Shown one piece after another: positions 43,717-54,379 of a stretch of 64,000 nt of DNA (position 1 is the first letter of the stretch; each line of letters begins with the position of its first letter). A program made the position numbers and the translations under genes. Source of the DNA: Galdieria partita (lineage: Eukaryota > Rhodophyta > Bangiophyceae > Galdieriales > Galdieriaceae). The notes beneath the pieces were generated by a model. That model saw only the letters and a program-made list of their open reading frames with translations. It was not told the origin of the DNA and did not search any database. The stretch covers positions 175,587 through 239,586 of the forward strand of contig BQMJ01000025.1 of the NCBI GenBank assembly GCA_025991245.1, in the 5' to 3' direction.

Positions 43717-43905
43717 CCTCGAAGAGATGAAAGGGATGACTGGCTTCAGAGAACAATCGAGTTGGCGGCGAAACTGCAACTCGTACTACACTCCAATCAC
43801 CAAATAAATGTCTTGCTCTCGGCCTACAACCACAGTTTCATAAATTTCTCGTCTTTGCAAGGCACGCGACACAGTCGACTGGGTGAAGAACAACGAGATT
43901 GAAAA
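43717..43905 (-). pseudogene. Truncated 5' end of a type A gene, fused to the type B relic
   Basis: The minus strand matches the first ~50 codons of type A copy 2: a start-like region at about 43,860-43,905, the VVGREQD-like motif, and PVIPF just before the P-loop. Homology breaks inside the P-loop approach: PVIPFAPHLFGS in the intact gene becomes PVIPFISSR. At that point the sequence switches to the type B tail. The frame is shifted in places. Confidence 0.75.
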
Positions 43906-44404
43906 CAGGGTCACGAAAGATGAAAATAATATCATCTTCTTCGAGTCACCTTGAAAAATAAATTTTTCTTCTATTCATGTACCTCCAACGCTGCTTCTAA
44001 GTGAAAAGACTCGTAAGTTTGAAAATTTGCTGAAGTATAAGCTCAATCGTTGATGCTGCATAGATACGCAATTCTCGGAAAGGATATCTTGCTTTGTTTT
44101 CAATAAGCCTTGAGTTTTAGATTCATTAGAAAATACTCTATAAGAAGTCATCACATTTTGGATGCAAAATGTCTTGCAGAATGCGTTAGATTCTCTTGCA
44201 TATTCCTAGTTCTTATTTTTCATATTAAAGAATGCGTTATGGCTATTACACTTAAAGCCATGTTTCTCATCAATTGCTCGAGCTCCATCTTATTGAATTC
44301 ATTATCTCCATATATTATTGCTTCTCGAATTAGAGAATTTCCCCTATTGTGGACCATTCCTTGAAAATAATTTTATCAACTCATCTAGATGAGAAGCTCA
44401 CGCT
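43906..44404. other. Gene-free spacer
   Basis: The first ~100 bp resemble the sequence upstream of type A copy 2, as expected for the leader of the truncated A relic. A plus-strand frame at 44,110-44,364 has hydrophobic runs but no family resemblance. No RNA gene or mobile element is seen. Confidence 0.35.
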
Positions 44405-44870
44405 GCCATTCCATTTCATTCAACTAGAAAAGTTTATCCAATATTTTTAACTTTCAAAATGAGGATGTTGGATCTTTATTTTCTAAGAAACGATGCAACT
44501 GTTGAAACTAACGGTATTGCTCTTCAAGTTGTATATCAACAGGAATCTTTTTTTGTGTTTATCGATGAAAAATAAGGCGTGTCAATAGAAAGCGAATCAC
44601 GAGTCTGCTGACAAAGATCTCACTCCAAACTTCTTACAAAGAAATATTTGGCAACATATTTGGCTGCCTCAATCTATCTCGTCTTCTTAGTGTTGTACAA
44701 ATCTCAAAGTGTTTTGATCATTCATAACGTTCAGTAGACTCATTATTTTTAACACCAAGTTAACCTTTATCAAACTGTCCAATTTCCATTTTAAAATTGG
44801 TTAAACCAAGCATAAAGCTGTTCATCTTCCAATAGAATATAAATTCATTGTTTGTCTTGTTTCTCAAGAA
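44405..44870. repeat. Duplicated block E, copy 2 (partner at 33,905-34,360)
   Basis: This is the 3' flank of the intact type C gene, running into its last codons. It aligns with the block at 33,905 in the same orientation; see the landmarks given for copy 1. Small indels and substitutions separate the copies. Confidence 0.75.
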
Positions 44871-47337
44871 ACTCATGTATTCCGTCAATAATCAAGGGAA
44901 TGTCCTGATCTGCTATACCATAGCGCGATAAACGTGTATCATTTAAATAAGGAAAAGACTTTGGAGTGAACAAATTCAGTTGACGAGCGTAACGTTCAAT
45001 TACAGGAGCCTCAGTAAAACCACAATATCCTCTTAAAAAAGTATTCCAATCAAATGAGGAACTCATAGAACTTGATGCAGTTACATTTTCTTCGCCTCTC
45101 GTATCTTCCACTTCCATAAGATTTGTATCTGCAAGTGAACGCACCGGTGAAATATATTCATTGGACATGGACTCGAAGATTGATTTGCACCATTCTGAAA
45201 ACTCTTCCCTAAACTCTCCGCGACTCGCCACACCAATTTTATTCGACGCTTCAACATTTTCTTTTCCTAAGAATTGTTCAAGATTACTTTGGGAAACAAT
45301 GACAAGTTGCAATCTTAAAAGTGATCGACTGATTGCTTCATTGCTCTGAGAAACATTTTCATTCGTCAAGTAGTTGATATCCTCAACAATATTGCTTTCA
45401 TTATCAGGAAATAGTACAGACTGATCGTAATGAGTGCAAACCACCACAAACTGAAAACAAAGTTGAATAGGCGAACAAGGAAGGTTATTCAAAACCTTGA
45501 CGACTCCCTTGAAAACCTTGTCGGCTTCCTTGTCAACATGTCTCCTTGAAAGTTCGCTTTCGTAATAAAATTTGAATTGAAATCCAACAACATAACGTGT
45601 TTGTCCATTCTGAAGTACAAAATATGCATCAGGACCACTAGAATTGCTATCTTTAGGAATAAAAATACCACAATGTTGCAAATGTTTTCGATAATAATCA
45701 TCAAATGTAAAAGAGACATCTTTCAAGATTGGCAGAGTATAAGGTACAGTTGATTCCTTCGAATATGAAACATTGTCATGTTCAATTAAAGAACCTTTAA
45801 AAATTCCTGGAATAACAGAATGCACAATACAAGAGGAATTAGAGTAAAGATTTGTTAATAATCGAAATCGAAAGATATTCATAAATACAAATTCAAAGAA
45901 AACTTCTTTTACCATTGAAGTGTCCGAAATATATCCAAAATTTGACAAAGGCAAAAGCTTTGTTACTTCACGCAAGAACGGATTTCCACTATGAGCTTTC
46001 AATATAAACTCACAACAACCAATCTTGAATTGACTATTCGAACCAACGACTTCAGTTTCAATGAATTCAGAGTAAAACCCAAAACTTGCAACCAAGTCTA
46101 TCAAATAAGTCTTCGTCCCACAAAGAGTAATTGCAAAGTCATTTGGAAAAATAGTTCCAAGCTGATGATTCAAAAGGACAAATTGATATCTAAGAAGAGT
46201 GGAGGAATCTACTCTCTTCGGAACAATAAAAGTTGCTGAATATCTCTCTACATCCCTAAAGACGCTGTCCAACAAACTTTCCATATTGCTATCATTGATA
46301 ATAGGATAAGCTACCGTTTTCACTTTAGCTAAGAGTGCTAGTAACGTGTTTTTTAGAATCAATGGAATTCCTCCAGTCTTCCTCTTCAACAATTCTACAA
46401 AGCGATCTTGCAAGTCATCTGAACATAAAAACCAATCTTTCAACTTCTTGCCACCATAGATGAAAAGGTTCAAATAATCTTCAATATTCTTGAGGTTAAA
46501 AGGATTCAACTGCAACATACGCAGGACCACTTTACTCGAACGAGCATCACTCAAACGAGCTGAGATTTCTGTGGTACGACCAGCCAAATACAAAATTACT
46601 TTTCCCGTATCAAGAAAAGGACGTATCTCCCGGAAGAAATTGCGAAAAGGGACATATTTCGGATCGTGTTCTTCAACTTGCATCTCAGTAAGTTCGCCAT
46701 AGTGTTTGCTAAGAGCACTTATTTCACTCAGTTCATCAATCATCAAAAAGAAATATTGCTTCTGAAAATGTTGAAGAAGGTACCCGATAAAGGCAGAAAG
46801 TGTCGGCTGTTCCATTGCTACGTCAGTGAATCTAACGGTTTCGTTTGTAGTTTTGCCATTGCCCTCGGCAGCTGCCCAAGCTATATTGAACGACAAGGCT
46901 TTACGAAACTCAGGATACGGAGCGTCAGGAAAAGAGCTTCCCAGTTTCAAGACAACTGACAATGTGTTTTCTGCAAAGTGTTTCCAAGAGATTTGCGGAG
47001 CACTCTGGAGGGAGGCATCGGAACAAGTGTCTAGTTGTTGAAAAACTTCTTCGTTGGAACGTTCACGTTGAGCAAAGATATTTAAATAAGCCAAGAACTG
47101 TTGTCCTAGAAAAGTTTTGCCTGCTCCGTAGATATGGGGGGCAAAACAGCACGCCGGACGAGTTAACAAAGTTCCACCATATTCCGTTGTCGTAAACTGG
47201 GAGAGGAAAGTCTCTATGATGGCCTTTACATCCTCTTCTCTGTCAATTTGTGGTTCTATCACACGAAACATATTCAAAGACTCGAAACAACCTTCAAATG
47301 GTTTTGTCAAATTACAAAGCAATCGATGATTTGTCAT
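44845..47337 (-). CDS. Subtelomeric NTPase-nuclease-like protein, type C, with SAM-like tail
   Basis: A single exon of 830 residues (MTNHRLLCNL; MFRVIEPQ at residue 23 is an alternative start). It shares the A-type layout: IDREEDV, Walker A HIYGAGKTFL at about 69-77, Walker B FFLMIDELSEIS at about 198, linker KRKTGGIPLIL. The nuclease-like part has Glu in KEVFFEFVF, GPDAYFVL at about 567 and VVGFQFKF at about 582, so a full D...QxK pattern is kept, unlike type A. The last ~70 residues (FLRGYCGFTEAPVIERYARQ to IIDGIHEFL) look like a SAM domain, a protein or RNA interaction module. The rest is unrelated enough from type A to be an old paralogue. The function is unknown. Confidence 0.82.
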   Translation of the reverse strand: MTNHRLLCNLTKPFEGCFESLNMFRVIEPQIDREEDVKAIIETFLSQFTTTEYGGTLLTRPACCFAPHIYGAGKTFLGQQFLAYLNIFAQRERSNEEVFQQLDTCSDASLQSAPQISWKHFAENTLSVVLKLGSSFPDAPYPEFRKALSFNIAWAAAEGNGKTTNETVRFTDVAMEQPTLSAFIGYLLQHFQKQYFFLMIDELSEISALSKHYGELTEMQVEEHDPKYVPFRNFFREIRPFLDTGKVILYLAGRTTEISARLSDARSSKVVLRMLQLNPFNLKNIEDYLNLFIYGGKKLKDWFLCSDDLQDRFVELLKRKTGGIPLILKNTLLALLAKVKTVAYPIINDSNMESLLDSVFRDVERYSATFIVPKRVDSSTLLRYQFVLLNHQLGTIFPNDFAITLCGTKTYLIDLVASFGFYSEFIETEVVGSNSQFKIGCCEFILKAHSGNPFLREVTKLLPLSNFGYISDTSMVKEVFFEFVFMNIFRFRLLTNLYSNSSCIVHSVIPGIFKGSLIEHDNVSYSKESTVPYTLPILKDVSFTFDDYYRKHLQHCGIFIPKDSNSSGPDAYFVLQNGQTRYVVGFQFKFYYESELSRRHVDKEADKVFKGVVKVLNNLPCSPIQLCFQFVVVCTHYDQSVLFPDNESNIVEDINYLTNENVSQSNEAISRSLLRLQLVIVSQSNLEQFLGKENVEASNKIGVASRGEFREEFSEWCKSIFESMSNEYISPVRSLADTNLMEVEDTRGEENVTASSSMSSSFDWNTFLRGYCGFTEAPVIERYARQLNLFTPKSFPYLNDTRLSRYGIADQDIPLIIDGIHEFLEKQDKQ

Positions 47338-47339
47338 TA

Positions 47340-48285
47340 TTTTCAGGTGTGGAAATGAGTGTAGTAGTTGAAGAGTTTCTAGTTAGTTATGAAGTTAAAT
47401 TAGGAACATTAGTTGCTTTAATTTCAGTTGGCTTCTTTTTCAATTTGTTAATTGGAGTTTTATTTTCAACCTTGAGCTCCAATTGTTCACTTGCTTTCGT
47501 AAACTCCAAGGAACTTTTCTTCTGGTTGTTTGAACAACAAGATAAAGTAACATGCGCTACATAGCAAAACTTTCAACTAGAGAAAGAAACCATATTTTAG
47601 AACAACGATTCAGAAAGAGCAAATTCCTATCACTGTGGTTTAAAACACGACTGATAAGAGACATATGTGTTCTGATAGTGTACTAAATAGACTTTATAGA
47701 ATATAGTCATATTGCAATTGGCATATGTCACTAAACTATTTGGACTCGTTTTAACTATTGTCTTGAACATAAGAATGTGTCAGTGTACTTCCTTATAAGC
47801 AAAGTCCTCAGAATACTTTTAGCTTAGAGAAAGGCTATTCCATCAATACTTTGGTTCATCCTTGAAGATTCTTATATCTAGCCGACTTTATATATAAGCA
47901 TCCTGGAAACCTTCTACCTGATATTCTGGCTCATAACTACATGTCTCTAGTTTGAGTGGATCTGGTACAAACGAAAATTATGTAGAGCTGGCCAAACCAA
48001 GTAAAGACACTCGTTCTTCCAAAGTTTCTTTTTTCATAATAGTATGAATCGATTCTAATCAAAGCTGCTGCTGATGCTTTTATTTTGAATCAATTGTTTA
48101 TCTAATTCAGCTTCTTGTTTTCAGAATGGATCACCACTGGCTTTATCTTCTATTCATATAAAATATGAAGCAAACACTTGCGACTCGACATAAGACTCAA
48201 TATTCAAGATTGTCTATTTATCCCAACCCTTTGGTGAGATAATAAAACTTGAGAAATGCTGCTATTATCAATGATTTGTACAATA
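47340..48285. repeat. Diverged relative of block D (third copy)
   Basis: This spacer between the type C start and a type B tail matches block D in order but weakly: GAACAACAAGATAAAGTAACATG against GGCAACAAGATAGTGCCACA, then CATCCTGGAAACCTTCTACC against CACTTCCTGAATACTTTTTG, and AAGTAAAGACACTC against CAATAAAGACACTC. It ends, as the other D blocks do, in a type B 3' end. No gene of its own is seen; a plus frame at 47,250-47,564 overlaps the type C start and is not credible. Confidence 0.55.
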
Positions 48286-48896
48286 TCATTTCCATTCTTC
48301 CAATAGAACTCGAAAACTTTCAGGGAATCCTTTTCTACAAACAAATTCGACATAGAATGGAACTAAAGAACTGCCTTTGGCCTCCCTAAAAGGGAAGGAA
48401 GTAAAATAAACAATACTTACACATACTCTCCAATCAACACCTTCCGAATCCAATAAACGAAAGTCTACAATGCCACAGGAATCATCTTCTTGAAATATGA
48501 TTGTGAATTCCTGATTCAACATCCAATAAAGTATGCGCTTTAATTGAAAATCGCCTGTTACTTCTCTCTGTTTCAAGTTATCTCGACTCCTCTTCTTACT
48601 ACGTCATTGGCAACTTTTGGAAAGTTTCGTTGAGTTTTGGTCGCTTTCTGTCCTACTTATTGATAAACTAGCTGACTCTGAGCTATTGGGTGCATCTTCC
48701 TTGCGGGAACGAGGCAAAAAGTTATTTTCGATAGAAGCATAGCCATAAATATGATTGTAGAATGAAGATACTGAAACTTGAAACAAGTATACATGCCACT
48801 GAGTGCCAACAAAGTCGACATTAATATAGTGAAATCGAGGATATCGTTTAGCCAATCATATCCAACAGGAACAAGTCAACTTCTTCACTGGTGGAT
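48286..48896 (-). pseudogene. Truncated and stop-bearing 3' part of a type B gene
   Basis: The minus strand aligns with the last ~200 residues of the intact type B protein: the nuclease strand region (FHYINVDFVGTQWHVYLFQV), the Ser-rich linker, and the C-terminal domain (FTIIFQEDDSCGIVDFRLLD). Two nonsense codons interrupt it: TGA just before LAKRYPRF (about 48,856) and TGA at 48,604-48,606 where the intact gene has Lys. Homology ends at about 48,896, where block D copy 2 starts. The ATPase part is absent. Confidence 0.85.
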
Positions 48897-50812
48897 CAAA
48901 TATTAGTGGACGAGGTGCTGAAATCGCGAATTTTCCTAATAACGATGAAAACGGTTTTTCCTTTTCACAAGTATAACATAGAACGAACTTCTTTGTTATT
49001 TATATTCTCAAACGATGATTGAACATATTTCATGTTGAAATGTAAATTTTAAGAAAAACGTTGCCTACTGTTTTTTAGATACTGAGCATTATAACGTCTA
49101 CCCCATTCATTATAATAATACTTTTAGTTTGAAAGATTAGAGATATTATAAATTGAAGGGAAGAAAGGAAGACTTCTTCTGCATTGGTCTTCATAGAGAA
49201 GCTGAAAGATGTAAATCTATTTCATAGAAAATTGGACTATAATCATTCTCCCAAAGACACAACTTATCCACAAGGCCGCTATATTTCAAGCTGTCAATTT
49301 TATGGACAACTCGATTTCTGTTGGTTTGCTTGATGTGATGTCGAAATACATTTGTAGCAAATGTAAACAGTTTGATAGTTCTTGTAAACATTAGGAAACT
49401 TTTCTTTAGGTTGTCGAGGCAACAAGATAGTGCGACAATTGAAACATAGCTAAAGTTCAACTTTAGCTTGTTTCACATCTTGTTCAAGTAGTTTGGAAGT
49501 ATTTTAAAAATACCTCATTCATTTGTTGCTTTTCCTCTATTCTTGCACTATATGACTGTTTTACTAGGGCAGACAAGATTTGAAGTAACTCTTGACAACT
49601 CAGTTAGGTTTCTCTACTATTCAAATGCTCTTAGCTTTTCCAGAATTGTCTATAGTTGACTTTTGATATTTGGAGTGTACCATTTTTGAAGTTTTCAAGA
49701 CTTTTTCAGTGTGTATAGAGAGTAATGGAAACTAGAGTACATGTTGTTGACTGTTGTTGGATTGTTTTATTTGTCAAGATCAATTCACGGAGCGTTGTCT
49801 TTATATTGTTACTTATTATGTGATTTTCAATAATATGATGTCATTGAGAGTTTTCCTAGACGGGCTGACAAAGTAGATAGAGTCAATAATTGATCCTGCA
49901 TTTCTTTGCAATTCAGTTATATACTCTATGGATTATGAAACACTTGTTCTGTAAATAAGTTGATTTAAAAGATGAATATTTGTTTTTTATCAACATAATT
50001 GTCTTCAAAATGACAACTTCTGTGTCTTTGCTGACAGGTGCTTGGTTCTCTTTGTGATCGATGATTTCTCCTCCAACAATTTCATTAGCAAAGAATCATT
50101 TATCTGACAGACTTTAAGAGCTTCCTGAATACTTTCTGAATGATCGTTTGGCTGAAAAGCATGTCTCCAAGTTTGAAACAATGTGATTCTATACAACTGG
50201 AGATACCCAATAAAGACGCTCTCCAAAGCTGGGTACTTGAAATTGAGGTTGTGTGTTGATTTTCATCCAAAGTGCTAAAAATGACTTTGTTTAGGATATG
50301 TACATCTTCTATTATTGTAAACCAATCATCCATCTCAGACTTTCTGCTTCCACAATGATTCATCATTGGCTTGCCAGTCAAGCAAATAAAATATTAAAAC
50401 ATATCATTTATCATAGTCTTTGCAAACCATAAAGCTCAAAACAACTCTGCTTCCATCAAAGGATTATAAAACATCACTTTTCCTTTTCCAATAAAACTCG
50501 AAATCTCTCAGAAAAGCCTTCACTACAAAGAAACTCAATATAGTCTGGTACTGATAAACTACCTTTGGCCTCCTTAAATGGTAATGGAGTAACATAGACA
50601 ATACTTATGCAGTGTCGCCAATCAACACCTTTGGAATCCAATAAACGAAAATCTACAATCCTTCCAGAATCATCTTCTTCTAACGTGATGGTAAACTCTT
50701 CATTCAGAATCAAACCAATTAAGCTTAGTAACTGAGGCTTATCTGTTACTCTTACTCGTCTCCTGTTCTTATTACGTTTTTGGCCACTTTGGGAACTTGC
50801 CATTGATTTTTG
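48896..50812. repeat. Duplicated block D, copy 2 (partner at 41,806-43,715)
   Basis: This block matches copy 1 from GTGGACGAGGTG to the type B tail. Its left end is joined to a truncated type B relic instead of a type A start codon, so the two copies have different left neighbours but the same right one. That pattern is expected after unequal recombination within an array. Confidence 0.85.
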
Positions 50813-52881
50813 TTTGCTCTTTGACCTACTAGTTGATAAGTTCGCCGATTCTGAAGTATTCCATGCATCTTTCTTGAAAGAAGGTGGCAAAAAGGAGTTT
50901 TCGATAGCAGCAGAGTCACGATTATGACTATAAAATGAAGATATAGATACTTGAAAAAAGTATATATGCCATTGAGAATTCACAATATCCACAAAAATAT
51001 AGTCAAATCGAGGATGTCGTTCTTCCAGTAATATCCAACAGGAATGAGTAAACTTGTTCATGGGAGGATCAAATTCATCTCCAACCAACCGAACCCAACT
51101 ATTACAAGATAAACTCAAGTTCCTATAGGGTTTGCTATCGGAACGGATAGTCACTTCTTCTGTTCTATTGATGAACCACAAAAAGAATAATTTTTCAAAA
51201 GTTTGCCCTCTTGTGCCCGGATCACTTCGATAACGTTTAAACAATTCAGCCAAGTAATTCTCAGAAGCATATCTTTCAAGGAAAGAGGATAACAAGATGT
51301 CACGTGCAACGCTGTTATAAAAGCGTAAGTAGATGCGGCTCACTACAACTAATAAACCTCTACTTGTATATGCCCCATCTGCAATAGTAATATTGGGTTT
51401 ACTCCTATCCATGAATAGCTTATAAAGCATAGAATCGAATGCCCTCTTTTCTCTTTCAGACCTAAGTCCATCAAGATAGTCATTGTGGCTTCTTGTCATT
51501 TCAGAATATAAATACGAGGTGAGTTCAGCCTGTAAATACTCAAAACTAGCATCAGGGAGATCTTTGGCCAGAGTTACCATTTTGGCTATCATTCTAGGCA
51601 CCAACCCAGTAAGTTCGACCATTTCGTCTGAATGTTGACGAAGAATGGGTGGATAATCAGGTAAATCTTGCCACAAGTCAAACTCTTTGAAACTTAGAGG
51701 CTCCAAATAGTGTTTGATATTTCCAGAACCACTAGGCAAATTATCTTCAAATTGATGATGCTGTGAACCTGCAATAAGAACTCCACAATAAGGCTACTCA
51801 AGTAAATGAAAAAGTCATTATAAAAAAAGAAAAAGCCATTACTTACTGTATTCATCATTGCCAATTTGGTATAAAGGCGAAAGAAATTTGGCCACGTGTT
51901 TGTTTTATTGCCAAACTCGCTCCACAACGCATTATGTTCATCTACAATCAACATATTGCGCGGTGCAAGCAGCATCATAAAGCGACGAATAGCGAAAGCT
52001 AGATTCAAATCTTTGCTTTTGATACAAAAATATATCACATGCTTAAGAGGAGCGCCGTTCAAAACCTCGTAGTCCCGTGACTGAAAACTCCTCAACTCGT
52101 CTAGAATGGAGGAATTCATGAATAGCAGCATTTTCAAGTAAAGAGGTACCACTTCAGTTATCACCCTATCGTCCCCTAACCAGGCCTCTGCGTTTCCAAT
52201 ATACTGCAGTGGAATCCTGCAATACCGTGAGAAAACAGCGACCAAGTAGAGATCTACACTCTTTCCTAGACCACTTGCTGCAGAAATAACAATTTGTCGG
52301 CGTGGAAGGCTGGTACCTTTTGCATCAAGACTTTCAATGTGTCTATTCCACCTCTTGATAAACTCTTCTCTCAGAAAGATTCTTGAGATGTTCCCAACAC
52401 CTTTTTCCACTGGGAAATCTTCGGGAAACTGCTTGGGAACAAGCAACGATGCTATTTCTTCAAAAGTATCTTCTCCAACTTTGAAAACTTGACCTCCTAC
52501 TTGTACCTTCTCTCCAACAACTGACGCGACAGTTTTGAACAAACACTCTTGTTGAAGATCAGGTAGGTTTATCAACCATACATTGCTAAACTTTTCGTCA
52601 ATTTTAAAAACGTCTTGTACAAATATCTCTCTAAAGTCAATATGTCTTTTATTATCTCTGCCACGACCATTTATGACTGAAGCAAGAATAACTCTTCGAC
52701 AACCAAAACCGGGACGTTTCTTGTCAAAACAAGACAACGGTTTTGTAAAGCTTCTACTACATAAATGACACTCTTTGGTTCCACAAAACACCTTAGTTTG
52801 GAATGGATACTGAACATTGGCTGGGGTAAGACATGTAGAATGAAACGAAAAAGCAAAGCAACCAATAAGCATTGCAACCAT
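50474..52881 (-). CDS. Subtelomeric NTPase-nuclease-like protein, type B (Crinkler/RHS-like)
   Basis: Two exons (51847-52881 and 50474-51760) joined over an 86-nt GTAAGT..CAG intron give 773 residues. Walker A is SAASGLGKSVDL at about 205; Walker B is MLIVDEHNALW at about 310, a form typical of Crinkler/RHS NTPases. A linker motif ELTGLVPRMI corresponds to TGGVPGLL of type A. The nuclease-like part has GTRGQTFEKLFF at about 525, then FDYIFVDI and IYFFQVSIS at about 612; the Lys is replaced as in many RHS proteins (QxS/T). A C-terminal domain of ~110 residues (LLSLIGLILNEEFTITLEED) is unique to type B. The N-terminus is hydrophobic (MLIGCFAFSFHSTCL) and then has a CxxC-like cluster (CGTKECHLCSRSF). 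Confidence 0.82.
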
Positions 52882-53249
52882 CCAACAATCTCAAAATAAC
52901 AATGTGACAATTGCTTTAGAGCCAATCAATCATGGCGATGGATTTATATAGTCTGAGCCAACTGACTTGTTGTTTGCAAACAAAGAAAACCCTACAAGTT
53001 TCACAAAGTTTAACTAAATATGTTTGAGTTTACGGAGAGATGATGGCAGCTTTCAACCTTCTGTTGACCTACTTGAAGAAATCACCAAAGTGGCACTATA
53101 TGAGCTAGTTGACTGGGAATTATATAAAGCTTTATGAATGTTTGAGTGCTTGACCAGTTTATATGTTTCCAAATTGTACAACAGATTTTTTAACAACTTT
53201 GAGTTTTGGCGTTGCTTTTTAGAATATGAAGAATAGCCAAGTTTGAAAG
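52882..53249. other. Upstream region of the type B gene
   Basis: This holds the promoter of the minus-strand type B gene. There is an AT-rich core (GATTTATATAGTCTGAG at about 52,940). No gene is apparent. Confidence 0.3.
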
Positions 53250-54150
53250 TTTTCGTGAGAGTGGGGTTTTAATAGAACTGTTGTAGATCCGTCTGTGTTG
53301 TTTATCAGAGAAACTCTGAGGAAAATAGAGAGTCGTGGTACTACATCGCGTGTTCAAGTATTCTGGGTATAGTCGAAAAGTTTCTGAATTGCTACTTTCT
53401 TCCCCGTTTGCTTCTCTATGTTGGTTTAACCAGTGTAGGCAATTCTTTGTCTTGGAAAGCCACCCTTCACAATTTGGGTATGTTTCTCTAACTTTGGAGT
53501 GCTCTAGTGTTTCTAGAATTTTCTGTGGTAGATTGTTGAATTTTGTGAAACATAGACTGTTTGAAACTTTGCTCGGTTCAAAGAGAGTGACGGGCTGAGT
53601 GTCTGTGTTTTTTATTGTTGTTGCAAGAGACAAACAAGGCAAGGTTCTTGCAACGATACTTATCATGTGAGTCGTGACACTATGCTATATGAATAGTTTT
53701 CATACATTGCTTTTATACAAAATAGAAAGAGTCAACAACTAATTCTTTATTTTCGCAATTGAATTATACAAAAGTAGAATTTGCGGCACTTGGTCTATGT
53801 ATTCAAGCTGTTTGAGAAACTTGACTAGATTCTTTATCAACATACTTGTAGGCAAAATACAAATTATACATGTGTAACTTCCAATGTTTACTTGAATCAC
53901 GTTTTGTTGATAATTGAAATACTCGACAAGAGTGTATCAACTCAAATCTGCAAAAGTCTAAAAACTCATAGTCCTTCAAGTTGCAAACAGTTCAGCTAGA
54001 CATTTATCGGCACAAGTGTTCAGTCTACTTGCCGAAATTTCTCTATGACAACTTGGCGACTACACACCAACTCGTTCCAAGTTGTAGGAAACACGCCCTT
54101 CTTCTTGAAAGTGGCAGATTATACTTTCTTGAAATGATTCCTATCAACTA
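53250..54150. repeat. Strongly diverged relative of block D (fourth copy)
   Basis: Order and short matches to block D copy 1 remain: TATGTTTCTCTAACTTTGGAG with TAGAATTTTCTGTGGT against AGGTTTCTCTACTATTC with CAGAATTGTCGGTGGT; ATACTTATCATGTGAG against GTACTTGTTATGTGAG; AGTCAACAACTAATTC against AGTCAATAATGGATGC; TTTATCAACATACTTG in both. A minus-strand frame of 158 codons at 53,190-53,666 falls inside and is therefore not taken as a gene. Confidence 0.5.
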
Positions 54151-54379
54151 GAGCTCAATGTTCTCCAAAATAACTTGAAGCCAGTAAATCTCCAAGGTAA
54201 ATAACAAAAGTGAGCTTATCTCACTATACAATGGCGGGCCTTTCTCTCGGAGGTATGCCGACACTCATTCTAGCACAACGGTTCTCTTCAAATAATGCAA
54301 CTTTAGAGAATCAATAGTATTCTAGGTAAACCCTTGAGTGGAAGGTTCCCTTGGAAAGTGTTGACTAGGTACGTATGAA

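Noticed and set aside
53190-53666. 158-codon minus-strand open frame
   Set aside because: It lies inside the fourth, diverged copy of spacer block D, whose other copies do not keep the frame. No family resemblance.
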